DNA of 64,000 nucleotides. It comes from Callorhinus ursinus. Its lineage: Eukaryota; Chordata; Mammalia; Carnivora; Otariidae. The position numbers were made by a program, and so were the translations under genes. The stretch spans positions 1,304,342 to 1,368,341 of the forward strand of contig NW_020313159.1 of assembly GCF_003265705.1 (NCBI RefSeq), in the 5' to 3' direction. Below, piece by piece: positions 1 to 14,000 of this stretch. The number at the start of each line of letters is the position of its first letter. The first letter of the stretch is position 1. The notes under the pieces are model-generated. The model had not been told where the DNA came from. It was given only the letters and a program-made list of their open reading frames with translations, and searched no databases.

Positions 1-1966
1 GTACTTACTCTTTGTTTACTAGAAATGTAACCTCCCTTTTTAAATGGGCTGATTACTTTCTGGAGGATTACCATCTCCTAAGTGGTCCGGGCGCAAAGCA
101 CTATCTTAACCACCTGCCCCAGACTGTCTTTTCCCACAGGCCCTGTTACTTTTTAGTCCCTGATTTTGCAGAGCACATGGTGTTTTTTCAAAACGTACAT
201 CCTGCATTACAGCTGAAACACCTGCACTTGTGTGAGCTTAGATTTTTTACATTTGGGTTATGTATGGGGACTCAGCTCTACTCAAGGACACCTCCTCTAG
301 AATATGCACTTCAGCATGGGGAATGCCATATTATAATATTAGTAATATAAATGTGGTTTTATAATTAGAAAGTTTTATTAGAACTCTTTCAAGTAGAGCA
401 AAAAGCCCCGTAAACAACAGACTCTGGGTATGCCTCGCTAAGCTGCTAAGTATAATCCTGTTTGTGACAGGGCTACAAAGGATGGCCACAGCTGATTCTC
501 CCCTGGGAGCCTCTAATTGTTGGAATGTATAGATGTAAAGATCATTTCAGTTTGGTTCAGGTAAAGTCAGCAGCTTCAGGCCTTATTTTTGGGAAACAGA
601 TACCTCTATGTAATGAAACTAGCAACATCAGAGATCTAAAATTCAAGTTACCTCCTTGGAAATGTAAATTTTATAAATACTAAAAGTAGAGTCAGTCCTT
701 AGGAGAAAAAATTCCTAAATGCTAAATGAAGTTTTAAAAAATACAAATCATTTTTCATTGTTTCAATCATTAGACTTAAGTTAAAAAATGTTTTCACAAC
801 AGAAAAGAAAAATGATAAAAGATTTATCGAAGAAAAGCCAGATTCTGAAACAAACAGTATTTGTTCTGGTTAACGCTCAGTCTTTACCTGTGGGTATTTA
901 AAACAACTCATACACAACCTTGCATATAGTACAGGTTAATTTCAAGAAAACACATACTTGAAATGGCAGAGCAGAGCGGCTGACACCCAAGCACCGACCC
1001 CATCGGCAGACCCCGGAGTCTGCCTGCATGACAACATTCAGTACCACCAGGGACTAACTGCAAACTTAACTAGGGATTCACTGACTCTATGTCCAAATCT
1101 TAACATTGAATCTAAAAATGATAAAGTCATTTTCAATGTCTTCTGGCAGATATAAGTTTAAAAGAAATTTAAATATTGCATTTTCAAGTTTCTAATATAG
1201 ATAGCAGAAACAACCAGATGTGGTGTCAGATTACAGTGAGAGCAATTCAGAAACAGTTTTACACCCAGTGGGTGGTGCGTGAGGAAGGGTGGGGTGTCAC
1301 AGGCCAGCAGTACTCTCCTCAGCCGAACTATGATGAGAGGCAGGGAGAAAGCCTGATCACTCCCCGACTCCTCACGCCATCACGAGATGGGGCTGTGAAG
1401 AGTCTGGCCCTGGGGCCCCTGGTCAGGCCACTCCAGGTAATCACACAGCCCAGCTCTGTACCCAGACCACCTGGAAGGAGGCTGATCTCTCACTCACTCA
1501 CTCACCATATTTAACACAGTACCCACTATGCAGCAAGCACAGACTCCATGGTATTAGTTACTGCAGGTTCCACTGTCACCCTGTCCTCAGGGTAACAGCA
1601 ACTTCCCACTGGTCCTAAGGGGGGGGGCATTAAACAACCCAACTTACACTCCCCATGTGGTGAGTAGACAGGTTCGGGGCTGCCACTGCACTAACCCACC
1701 ACATGGCAAAGTCACCTGACAACCAGGCAAACCACTGGGAGAAGAATCCATGAGAGAAACTCTGGACTCAGGCACGTCTGACACCAGAAACACCTTTGAA
1801 CTTCCCAGTTGCATCAGCCTATGAATTCCTTTTTGGTATGAGCTAGTTTGTGTTACATATCTGTCACCTGAAAGCAAGAGTCCCAATAAGCAAAGTGAGG
1901 GAAGGTGAGAGGGACTGGTTTGATTATTAATTGCTCTAAATGAGTCCTTTAATGAATGAAGTGTAC
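1..1966. other. Intron sequence between NCAPG2 coding exon 21 and the next (unseen) exon
   Basis: I searched both strands for the next part of NCAPG2 and did not find it. There is no SINE, no clear L1 and no convincing open frame. A short poly-G run lies near 1620-1627. The stretch is AT-rich on the left and mixed on the right. Some may be ancient unrecognised repeat. Confidence 0.6.
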
Positions 1967-2066
1967 CTGTTTGCATGATTTGGAGACTCCATTGTAAAAG
2001 TTGTATCTGAAACTTGTAATCGCCAAGGCCAACCATCACAACATCCTTACATACTGTCAGGTAGGT
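1967..2066 (-). CDS. NCAPG2: NCAPG2 coding exon 21 (residues 880-912 plus one base)
   Basis: Bounded by tctcctacag|ACCTAC and ACAG|gtacac, phase 1 out. It encodes [20 protein letters not shown] and [13 protein letters not shown]. The expected continuation (KGFFYVSLLL in human) is not found between here and position 1, so the remaining exons lie outside the window. Confidence 0.95.
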
Positions 2067-5000
2067 CTGTAGGAGACAGAGATGTGCGGTGTGATTTACA
2101 AGAAACTGAGAGCCAAAAAAGGAAAATAAATCCAGCCTGGTAAAGCTTCTAATATCTGATTTTACTACTAATTATCTCCTAAAGCAAGTGTTTTATAAAG
2201 ATGTTTTACAAAGGAATTTTCATAAAGATACATTAGTTCTCATTTTTATTTCCATAAGAAATCTGGAAACCCATTTTACATCATTCCATAAACATTAATG
2301 AAAACCTATTACATGCAAGGTGTAAAACTCCATAAATATTATGCGGTTTATGTTTTGGGAAAAGACAAACTCTGGGTGTTGAAATGATGCTATACTGAAG
2401 AAGAGCAACACTACTGTCCAAAGTTATAACTTTAAAATAGAAAATAAAATCTGGAAGCACATCACAAACTTGGTGAAGAGAAAGTTTCCATGTTGTAAGA
2501 CGTCTAACCTGGATGATTTGCTGATAAACAACCCTATGAAGCTTGAGATATTCTTCTTCTTGATCTTGAATAAAAGACAGAACTTTGTTTTCTAACCAAA
2601 ACCCAGTGTCTTCCAAAATGGACAGGTAAACTTTCCCTTCTGAGCAGAACTGTCCAACAACAGAAAGACAAATCAGTAATGGAACCAGCTTTGCCAAAAG
2701 GCTTTGTATTCGGTCACACAGCCAGGGACAGACTCACCTGGTGCTGAAGATGAATACTCAGCCGGCAGTGGAGGCTGAAGGCTCGCAGGGCCATTGCTTC
2801 ATTAAAGTTATGAGGTTTCCCACCTGGCAACTGCAAAATTGATTCCAGATCGGCCTGCAAAATAAAAAAACCTGTGGCCATGTTCCGACTACTAAGTCAC
2901 TCCCACACCATACACAGTGAGGACGATCTGAAGAACCTGACACATAGCTACAGCTGGAGGTGATCTAATAACACAACAAAACTAAGAAATGTACATTTTC
3001 CCTTCCTCTCCCCGCAAAAGATCCTCCCTATGTTACTCATTTATTTAATTTATATTTTTTTATTTCAAATTTTTATTTAAATTCTAGTTAGTTAACGTAT
3101 AGCATAATATTGGTTTCATGAGCAGACCCTCCCTTCTAAAGGACAAGATAAAAACTCTTAGCAGTTATTGCTCAAGAAACTGCCAGGATCAAGCACACAA
3201 AGCATCTGCCCCTGGGGCAGGCTGTGACCTGCTCCCAGCCAGGGGGCTCTGAGCGCAGACCGTCAGAGGAAAAAGAAAGGCAGCTCCTCGGGAGAACAAT
3301 GTTCTCGCCACCCAGGCAGGGCCAGAGCCTCAGCTTACCCACAGCTCCCTAACCCTGTACCCTAAAAGGAGGAATGCCTTAGAGTTGGGAAATGTCGAGG
3401 AGCCTGTGTCTGGCTGCCACATGGAGAGGGAGTCGGGACATCATCTGTTCCCCTACTAGCAAAGCCTGAAGGGGAATGCACCCAGCCACCTTTCCCGGAA
3501 CCCACAGGTAGCCCTACTTTGGACAGCAGCACAGCCAGTGCCCAGCTTAGTCCACGGGCAAAATCCCAGCACTTCCTATGCGTGCCTGGCTGCCAGCCCT
3601 GGCCCACGTCCTCCCATGGACAGCTGTGCACCTCCTTCTCCTCCTTCACACTCTGCCTCCTCTTCCCCAGCTAAGGCTGGTGCTAAGCACTGGAGGGTCG
3701 GCCTCTGGCTGACCAAACCAGCAGCAGTCACAGGGGTGGTCTCTGACAGCTGGCCCTGGAGATGGCCAGAGAGCCAGTAAGAAGGAAATCCTGAGGTCAC
3801 AGGAAACACCCTCCAAAGATCCCTAGAAAAGCTGCCAAGGACTGTGAGGGGAAGCTAGTATTCCCATCTCAGTGCGTGAGGAGTAGAGCAAAAGAAGTAC
3901 AGGAAGAAGTCTTCCTACAGACTGGTGTGTTCTGAGAAAGAGGGCCATCCACGGGCCTGGAAACTAAGCTAGCTCCCCTCTTGCCAGTTAGTCACCTGAG
4001 TGTCCTGTCCTTGTGCAAACTGAAGGGTTACATAACTCTCAACTCCTTCCCAGCTGGAAAAATTTTGTACTCTAAGTATGAAAACTTTAGATCTTATTTT
4101 GTCACGCATACTAATTACATGGACCCACTCAACTCTCGGGGTGTCCATGTCTGTTCTGTAAAGTTACCTTTGACATTTCAAGTGCTTTCAAAAGGTGGTT
4201 AAGTTTCTTCTGGGGAGCAGAGAGCAGGCACTGTCGATTCTTTGGATGGGTCAGCAAATACTCTATGTAAACCAGGGCCAATTCAGGTTTTACTGGGCGT
4301 GTGTCAAGGATTTGCACTTTCCGTTTAGATGCTGAGTTACTCTGAAAGAACAGAGCGAAAAACTGACAATTAAAACACACGTTCTTGGGCGCCTGGGTGG
4401 CTCAGACAGTTGAGCGTCTGCCTTCGGCTCAGGTCATGATCTCAGAGTCCTGGGATCGAGTCTCGCACTGGGCTCCCTGCTCTATGGGGAGTCTGCTTCT
4501 CCCTCTGCCCCTCACCCCACTTATTCTCTTTCAAATGAATAAATAAAATCTTTTAAAAAATAAAACACAAGGGGGCGCCTGGGTGGCTCAGAAGCGTCTG
4601 CCTTCGGCTCAGGTCATTTTCCCAGGGTCATGGGATGGAGCCATGCATCGGGCTCCTAGCTCAGCAGGGAGCCTGCTTCTCCCTCTGCCTCTGCCTCTCT
4701 CCCTGCTCATGCTCTCTCTCTCTCTCTCTCTCTGTGTCTCAAATGAATAAATAAAATCTTAAAAAAAAATAAAGCGCATGTTCTCAGGAAAACATATGAT
4801 TTCTAATACACACACATCCTCATTCAGCAATTTTAAAGAAACATGACAGAAATACACCTTGCTCTGGGGCTGTTCTTCTGGCAGCCAGTCGCAGATGAGT
4901 TCCAGAATGTGTCCCACTTGTCCCCAGGAGCAGAGACAGTCCAACAAAGTACAATAGCGCTTGTCTGCTGCTCCTTCCTCCTGGTTTCTTAATGTGGAAA

Positions 5001-8000
5001 TCACACCACAGCTGAAAATATCAAAGATATAAAATCAGATCTAACATTTCAGTAACAGTTTCCCACTCCTCAAAAAGGTGGAAAAAAATGAGGAAGCTAA
5101 AAACTGAAGGTACATAAGGCCCTCTTATCGTAGGAACTCTTGGACATTCTCAACTACAGGAATAAATATAGTTTCCCACAATTACTACACAGGATAAGTT
5201 CCAACACAAAACATGGAATCTGAACACAGGTTGAGGAACACTGAAGTCAAGGCAGTCCCATACGAGTATTAAGTTACCAAGGACGTGCCAGTTCCATAAA
5301 ACCCCCCACTTTTCTTTTCTCTGTCATCTCCATCAGACTCTAAAGCAAAGACTACCAGTTTTTTGGGAATAATTTTTGCTTACCATCAAAACATTAATTT
5401 TTTTCATAAATATGGATAAAAATGAGTCATTTTTACTGAGTTAATAACCAACACTCTAGAACGCCACCATCCAGGAAAAAATACAACATGAGCTACAAAA
5501 ACAAGCTACTTAGGTCATTTTAAATTTTCTAGTAGCTACCTTAAAAAAGTAAAGAAAAACAGGTACAATTAATTTCAGTAATATATCTTATCCAACCCAC
5601 TGTCTCCACAATGTTGTCTTCAGGTGTAACTGACAGAAAACCACTAGCTCTTCACGCTCCTCCTTCCACACCAGGCTCTGAGCCCACGTGCACTCTGCAC
5701 CCTCAGCACATCTCAACCCAGGCGGCCACATGCCAGATGCATACAGGCAGCATGACTCCGAAGTCCCTTCATGCTGGGCTTGAAAAACACCCCCCGACTT
5801 TAAAGTGGACAGCTTCAGTTCCACACAGGCTCTTCCTATATCCCTTAGCAACTCCAGAGCCCACTGGAAACTGCATCCTGCTGCTTTCCCGCCACCACTG
5901 TGAACTTAAAGCTGAAGCATGACCCACACATTCTGCTGAATGTCACATTAGTAACTAAGCACAACAAAGTCAGGGTTCCCACTCATGACTGAGGGAGAGA
6001 GAGAGGGGGCGGGGGGAGGGAGGAAGGGAGAGAGGCGGAGAGGGGGGGAGGGAGGGGGCGGGGAGGGAGGGGGAGAGGGGGCAGGGGGAGAGAGCGAGGG
6101 GGCGGGGGGGGGAGGGAGGGAGGGAGGGGGCGGGGGAGGGAGGGAGGGAGGGGTTACCTGAACGCAGGCACAGCAGAGGCCGGCATAAAGGACATGAGCA
6201 TAAATAAAGGGATCTTGCAGCGATCATCCTAAAAGCATAAAAAGGGGGGGAAAGGGTATTTAAACGCAATGACATTTTGAAAGGCTGTCCACATAACTTC
6301 CTAATGACCTATCTTCAGAGCTGCTCGGTAGGAATTAGAGCACTCCTTTCAGTGTTCAATGGGAAACTTAAACCTACTGGTAAGCCTTATATTGGAGAAG
6401 CAGTTTCAAAGTTTTAAGTGACATTTTACCACTCGTGTGATATATTAATTCGTGCAAATATATATTAGGCACCTACTGTGTACGAACTGCCAACCTAGAT
6501 CCCGGGAGATGTATTAATAAGCGGAATAGACAAAGTCCTTGCTTTTGAGGCACTGACTTCTATTTTAAAAACAATACTGATTAAAGGGGAAAAAAAATTA
6601 ACTCAGGATACACTTGGTATCCTGAATATAAATGTCAAGACAATGAATGAGTCAGAAAAAAACTTTTCCATAAAATAATCAGAAAATCTTTGGGAAGACA
6701 ATATAGGTTAATGGAAAATGTATAGGCTTATTAGCAGCTACCAAGCCAAATCTAAGTCCAGCCAGACTCCAGGGTTTTACCAGCTGGATCAGCACAGAGC
6801 AAAGAGTCAGTGCCAAATTCTGTTTCCTCCTCTGCAAAAAGGGCGGGCACTGTTGGGAGGGGACCGAGACAGGCACACCACAGCAACCCATCCATGGTGG
6901 CACTTAGTAAGTCATAGCCGTACCAGTGTTATTGTGATTACACCATTAAAACAAAGAGTAGACCAGGCTCAATCAAAAACACAACAGAAAATATCCTTGG
7001 TTGATTGGGAGAATAAGAGATGGTGGACCCTAACAGAAAAAAATATAACAATATCCCCCAAAATACACTTGAAACAGAACCAGGGACAACATCGAAATTT
7101 GATCTGCACTTACTCTGCATTCAGTTGGAGTGGACCCACCCCTTCCCCCAACTCCCAATACAAAAAATGTTTCCTTAATGTTACAAAAGTAGACCGCTAA
7201 TTACCACTAATGCCACTCTGTCTGGATTGTTGACTATTTATTCATTTATAAAGAAGACCACAATGTTCTCGGAGCAACCAAGTACAGAGAAGTTCTCTTG
7301 CCAGAATCATTTGAAATTAAGTGAATTAATTAACTGCCCTCCTTGGGTCCCTAGATACCTGCAGGCCACACTGCTCATCTATCATCTCATCTAGTATTCT
7401 ATGGGCTTCTCTGTTATCGTCTGAGAATTTTGAGATAATGCTGGTTTCCCAGCCCAGTGTAATTATTTGAGCTTTTAAATGTACCAATAACTTTAGCAAT
7501 TTAGATTATTTACCTTCCTGAACAGGTCACAGTTGCATTTCAGGGACACAATGAAGCTCAGAGACTTGACAGTCACAGAAATGTGGCTCAGAACAGCTAA
7601 GGGGTCAAGGTCACATAAGCAGTTTTGGAAGAGCCCAAAAGTAACATTCATCAAGAGAAGGACGGTTCATAAAACCTATGATCGTTCTATATTTAAACCA
7701 TGCTTTCTTTATAATCGGGAGTACATTTTCATCTCTAGCTCAGTCTTCTATTTGTTTTGGAAATATGAACTTCCCTCAGAAGTAAAAAGTCAAGACACAG
7801 GTTTCCTTCATCCAGAGAGAAGTTACATGCATGGTTCTATTTGCAGACACAACTCAAACACTTCAGAAACCCACTTGCTTACAGTATGCCATCAAATGCC
7901 TAAAAGTGCCCACGAAACTTAGCCGCTATGGCATCATGTTTGCCAACTCTTCTTTCTCAATTCCCAGCTAATCAAACTAAATTCTCAAATGGTGTCACAG

Positions 8001-11000
8001 ACCATTGAAGACAGAAAAACTGAGCACCCACCCCCAAATTTCCCTGAGTGCTGGGGATATGAAGTGGCAAGATATATGGCCTCCACCCTTGAGAAAGGCA
8101 AGAGGCCACTTCCCCTGCCAGGTGAGCACTGGCTCCGCATCCCCCCTAACACATGACCAACCAGGTCCTGCCAGTAAGCGTGTTGGGCATTTCAGCTAAT
8201 TCTGCACAAATGCGATCTTAATACACTCACCCACAGTGTGAGCAGTCTTACCTTGAAGACTTTCAAGTACTCAGGGAGCACAGAGGCAAACTTGTTAATG
8301 GTGTAAACTCTGGCTTCCTTATTATTTTCCATACTTCTGTGAATACTTTTCCAGAGAATCACAACGATTTCTAACAAACCGGCCATGGATCCAACATCGC
8401 TTACAGACAATGTTTTATCCAGAACCTAAGATACAAATAATTTGATTGTGAAATAATCAAATCGTAACAACTATTATGACAACAACTCTATCTTTAAAAG
8501 TACATTCCAGAGATGCCTGGGTGGCTCAGTCGGTTAAGCGTCTGCTTTCAGCTCAGGTCATGATCCCATGGTCTCGGGATTGAGTCCCACATCGGGCTCC
8601 CTGCTCGGCGGAGAGCCTGCTTCTCCCTCTCCCTCTGCTGCTCCCCCCGACTGTGCGCTCTCTCTCTCTCTCCCTCTGGTAAATAAATAAATAAAATATT
8701 TTTAAAAAAAAAAGTACATTCCAGACCTGAAGAAGAAACATAAAGGGTATCAAGTCTATTTTCATTTCATGAAAATGATTTTATCTTCTATTTGAAAATC
8801 TCTAGTAGAGGGACGCCTGGGTGGCTCAGTCAGTTAGGCAGCTGCCTTTAGCCCGGGTCATGAGCCCAGGGTCCTGGGATCAAGTCCCACATTGGGCTCC
8901 TTGCTCAGCAGGGAGCCTGCTTCTCCCTCTCTCTCCCTTTGCTTATGCTCTGTCAAATAAATAAAATCTTAAAAAAAAAAAATCTCTAGTAGAGGTAAAT
9001 GCCTTTAAAAGCCCACTCAAGAAATAAATGCTAAATGAACCCTGTATCCTTTCAGTCAATACTTTATATGAATTAAAAATCCTCTAAAAATCAAAATGTA
9101 TAAACTATTGTCTTTAGGGACATAAGCAAGTAAAGAGCATACTTCCACTGTATCTTCTGAATTACTGCAAGATGTCACTTCTTGCCGTACACTTTGATGT
9201 GAACAGACTGGGGGAGGAAGGAAGGATTTACCTAATGTGATTGCTACTGAGACTCAGCTACAAACTCGGCCCGTCAGATCACCCCAGGCTCTCCACTATG
9301 CAGGCCTGGTGAGGGCTGATGATGACCAACTCCCACTCAATTACTGGCTTCCTCAGTTTGTTCTAAAATAACACACCATTCACACCTTCTGAGCTTACAC
9401 TGGCCGCGAGCAATAATCACTGCTATGTTCTTCTGCATGCTCCATTTAAGCCACAGATGCACCTTGGCAAGGCTTCTTCTGCACAGAACACAGGCCCCAG
9501 AACACAACCAGCTCACACACACACTGATGGGGTCTGCTAGCCAGCCCTACAATGGGACTGTACCAAAGACATCTGATAACCTGCGAACAACCACTACAGA
9601 CAATTTCCTGTAAAGGGACTACCTTGGGATGCAAAAGAAGATTCATTTCAGGAGTTGGTACTGTTATGCTATCTACTCAAACGCAATGGAAAAAGACAGT
9701 TTAAAAGAAAACAAACTTGGGGCACCTGGCTGGCTCAGTCGGTAGAGCATGTGACTCTTGATCTCTGGGTCGTGAGTCCAAACCCCACGTCAGGTGCAGA
9801 GTTTACTTAAATAGAATGAGAATAGCCACATGACAAAGGGTATTTCTTGTTTAGCATAAACTATAACCGACCTACGCACTTCTAAAAGCTTGTGTTTTCT
9901 AATGGTACAGAAACTGACCCAAAGTGTTATAAAAATACCTAGGTTTTTAATAATAGGGGTGGAGGGTTTCTTCAAATTTTACAAAATGTAATAGTCTCTC
10001 AACTAGCGTATCACAAACTATGCCTCTGCTCTTCTGCAAACCATTTCTACCACCAGTCTGAGTTTGCAGTGGTGGCCCAGGGAGATGCTGTGCTCTCTCC
10101 CTGGGCACCACTGCCTCCATCTCCCATGCTGTGACCCCACGCGCCAGAACCGTGAACTGAGACTGTCATGCCACCTGAAGTTTCTGAAGATGTAGGGCAA
10201 TGCAGTCAGCTTCCTGAAAAACTCTGCCCATACAATCTGTATACTGAGGGAAAAACCCTGGAGAGAGGAACTTAAATTCCACCAAAATAAAAGCAGAACC
10301 AACTCCAAATGCCCTGGGCTGAAGGCTTTCCAAATCGAGGCCAAGGAGGTCTGTGAGTGGCTAGAACTACTAGTCAGGGTCCACTGTCAGGATAAAACCC
10401 AGTCCCACTCTTTCTGTGCATCTTCCTCCTTGAGTCCACACCTGCCTCCCTGACTGGGATAGAGACGAGGACTTGTTTAAACAGAGTCTAGGCTGATGGA
10501 GTGGTGGCCCTCCAGCTGCAAGCCCATGGGCACAGGTGTCCCTGGGGTGCGTGCAGAAGTCGTCAGGCCAGCGTGAGACCCGTGAGCAAACCTGGCACCC
10601 TCTCCTACAAAAAGGCCTGTGTCAGAGGTGGTGGGACGCAGGCGGGGACTGAGGCAGGGTCAAACTGTATGCAAGGACCTCGCCTTGGGGCCTCCATGCA
10701 GGACCAGGTCTCAGCAAAAGGACAGACTGTCTCTTGCGACTTCTTTTAAAGGCCAGTTTCCTAATCTATTTGGGTACTATAAAACTACTCCCAAATTTTA
10801 CTTCAGATGTACATAAGCATGAAAGTTTGTTTATAAGCTTAGGATACTGCTTATAAGTAATGTGTCTACCTTAAATTTCTTTTAAGTGGTCACTCTGGAT
10901 TCTGAAGAAATAGCAGCTAACCAGTCCCTTTGATTAACTTTTTATTTTTTTAATTTTTATTAGTTTTTTTGAAGATTTATCTATTTGACAGAGTGTGTAT

Positions 11001-14000
11001 GTGCGCGCACATACGTGCAGGCAGGGGAAGGGGCAAGTGGGAGAGGGAGAGAGAATCTCAAACAGACCTCCCAGCTGAGAGCAGAGCCAGACTCGAGCTC
11101 GATCCCACGACCCTGAGGTCATGACCTGAGCTAAAATCATGAGTCAGATGCTCAACCAACTGAGCTACCCAGGCGCCCCAATTAATTACTTTTTAAAAGA
11201 TAATTCTCGGGGCACCTGGGTGGCTCAGTTGGTTAAGTGTCTGCCTTCAGCTCAGGTCATGATCCTGAGGTCCTGGGATCGAGCCCCACATCGGGCTCCC
11301 TGCTCAGCAGGGAGTCTGCTTCTCCCTCTGCTGCTCCCCCTGCTTGTGCTCTCTCTCTCTCTCTCTCTCAAATCAATCAATCTAAATAAAGCTCATTCCT
11401 AGAAATTCAACCCCTAGATGTTTCTAGTAGAATCTCACAGCAGTGGCTATGAGTAAATCCTTAAGAACATTTACACCCATTAATTATAAAATATGGTAAC
11501 ATCCAGAATCCAATCCAGGTGTGTGCTATACCCAGGTCGAATTAAAATATACAGAGAAGCTTAAGGCCAAGAAAATTTGGGACAGGTGTTACCAGTGATA
11601 AATTTTCCTCTGTATTAAATCCTACCCAAACTCCACAATGAACTATAAAGGATATAGAGCAATTCTTTCAAAAACATTACTTATGATCCTCTACAATAAT
11701 TTGCTGAATTATCAATACTGAAGGAATAATGGGAAATCAAAATATTGCTAACAGTCCATGGAAATGCCAGTGTTCTGCCTTTCTCCAAGCAAAGGGCACA
11801 GGGCCCTTGCCTTCCTTGAGGTAACATGGCCGCAGGTGCAGCTGGGCCAGGGCAAGCCCGACCACACTCACGTTCTCCTTCTCCCTTTCCTCGTGGCTCT
11901 CATGGCACTCGCGCACAGCCCTCCGGATGCAGGCATTCAAGCAATGGCGAATCACATGAATCAGCTTTGCTGAAATGTTTAAAATAATCGATAATTAATG
12001 TACATGTTTCTTCAACAAAATTATCTTTCTGACAGTAAGATTATAATCCCAAACAATTAAAAATATTATTTTAAAGGAAATCATTAAGAAATGCACTAAA
12101 GAGTGAAGTTTACTGAAATGACCAACACTGAGGATACGGGGCATTCATTATGCTTTAGCTTTAGGAAGACAACATAACGAGCACGGAGATGTAGGTGTCC
12201 CACACCTATATTAGTGCAGGCGGTATGCTCGTGGGCATGCTGATAGAACTTCCTGGCGGCTGCATGGTTCATCTGGACCAGCGTGACACAGCGCTCACAC
12301 CACACCTCCTCAGGCTGGTTCACGGGCAGGAAAGAGTTGAAGATAAGGTTCACCAGTCGCCGAGCCACAGGCCGGGAATCTGATTCCAGACGAACCAAAA
12401 TATGCTCCATGGGGCATATTTTCCAAAACTGTGTAAAACATACACAGAAAGGAATAGTCAATTGTCCCTGTAATCTTGAAAACACTTTCTAAGCAAAAGT
12501 TCCTTAGCAAAATCAAAAAGGAACTAATCTTTATATTCAAGAAAATTCATTTCAAATGACTATACCAGAAACTGTGACCTGTAGAGAAATTAGAAAACAA
12601 ATCCGTATTTTAAAAAGCACTGACATTTTTACGAGGTACCGAAGTATAACACTGTTGGGAGGGTTAATTACAACTAATTAGTATCATGCTTGGTGTAAAC
12701 TCTCAAATGATAACTATGATTATGAATCTCATAATTTAAAAATTTCCTAAAACAACAACTTCGGCCCATTAATGTGAAAAGTGAATAGAAAAATTTACAA
12801 CACTTTGACACAGAGAGCTAAAGTGGACACCCCATTCCCTACGTCGGAGACATCACTCCTGAACCCCAGAGATACCTGGCCCACCACCCACGGCAGGCAG
12901 CACCCTCTGGCCCATCACTGCCTCTCCTCTCCAGGGCCAGCTTGCCTAGATGACCACACCGGCCTCCGCCAGCCACCATACAGCTGCTGCACGACCACAA
13001 GTGTCCTACAGCCCCTCTGCTCCAAAGCCTCGAAGTTGTCTACTGCCTAAAAAAGACAGACAAACTTCCAAGCTAGACATTCCAGACAAGAGAAAAACAG
13101 CAGGAGGAAGAAAATAGATTCTAATGGTGGAGCATTCAAATCCTATCCTAGTCACTTCTCGGCTGGCAATCCTGTACAAATACCTATAGCTGGCAGTTTC
13201 CTCCTCTCTATAATGGGGATAATACCACCGATATGCATTCTCCTCAAGGACCTAGCTCTAACAATCTGCCCCCTTTCCAGTATTTTCAACTGGATCCTTC
13301 TCATCAGCATTTAAGTATTTTCAAGTCATTCCACCTCTTAAAACAAAAGCCTCCCACAAAACTCTGCTTGAATTTCCTGTCTCCTTGCAGCTCACCTTCC
13401 CTCTGCCCTGGGACCTGCCTCTGCCCCCACCTCCTCTTCCTCATCCCACAGTAGTGCGGCTTCTACCCTCACTGAAATTGTTCTTGCCAAGGTCATAATG
13501 ACCTTCTGCTGAAAATCCAGATGAACATATTCACACCTCCCCTTCCAGGAAATCTCTGATACTACTGATTACTTCCCCCCAGAAACCTCCTGGGACACTT
13601 CCACTTAAGACACCTCTTGGTATTTCTCAAAAAGTTATTAGAGTAAATAAAGACAATAACTAAGCCCAAGTCCCACACCCGACACTGCTACTCACAGTGG
13701 TACTGCGGAGGCAACGGCACGAGTGCTGCCAGCAGTAAGTCACGCAAAGAGGATGGTATGGTGGCCCAACTCTCAGCCCTTGCCCCACCAGAGGCAGGTG
13801 GCTTCACAGAAGAGAGCCCACTGCCAACTAACTAGAAAAATGACTGAGTGAGGCTGGCAATAAGTGACTGGAGACTTACTCAAGGGTGAGAGGCAGTACT
13901 TTCAAGGTTCAGGAGAAGAAGGTACTGATGAGTCTGAGGATCCACTGGTGGCTATAACCACTTTCCTCTTCCCTCACCTTCCCTGCTCCCTTCCTGCCTG

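Noticed and set aside
12..350. Open frame ending HIIILVI, reminiscent of the NCAPG2 C-terminal HIILVI
   Set aside because: It is on the wrong strand and has no further similarity around it. Coincidence.
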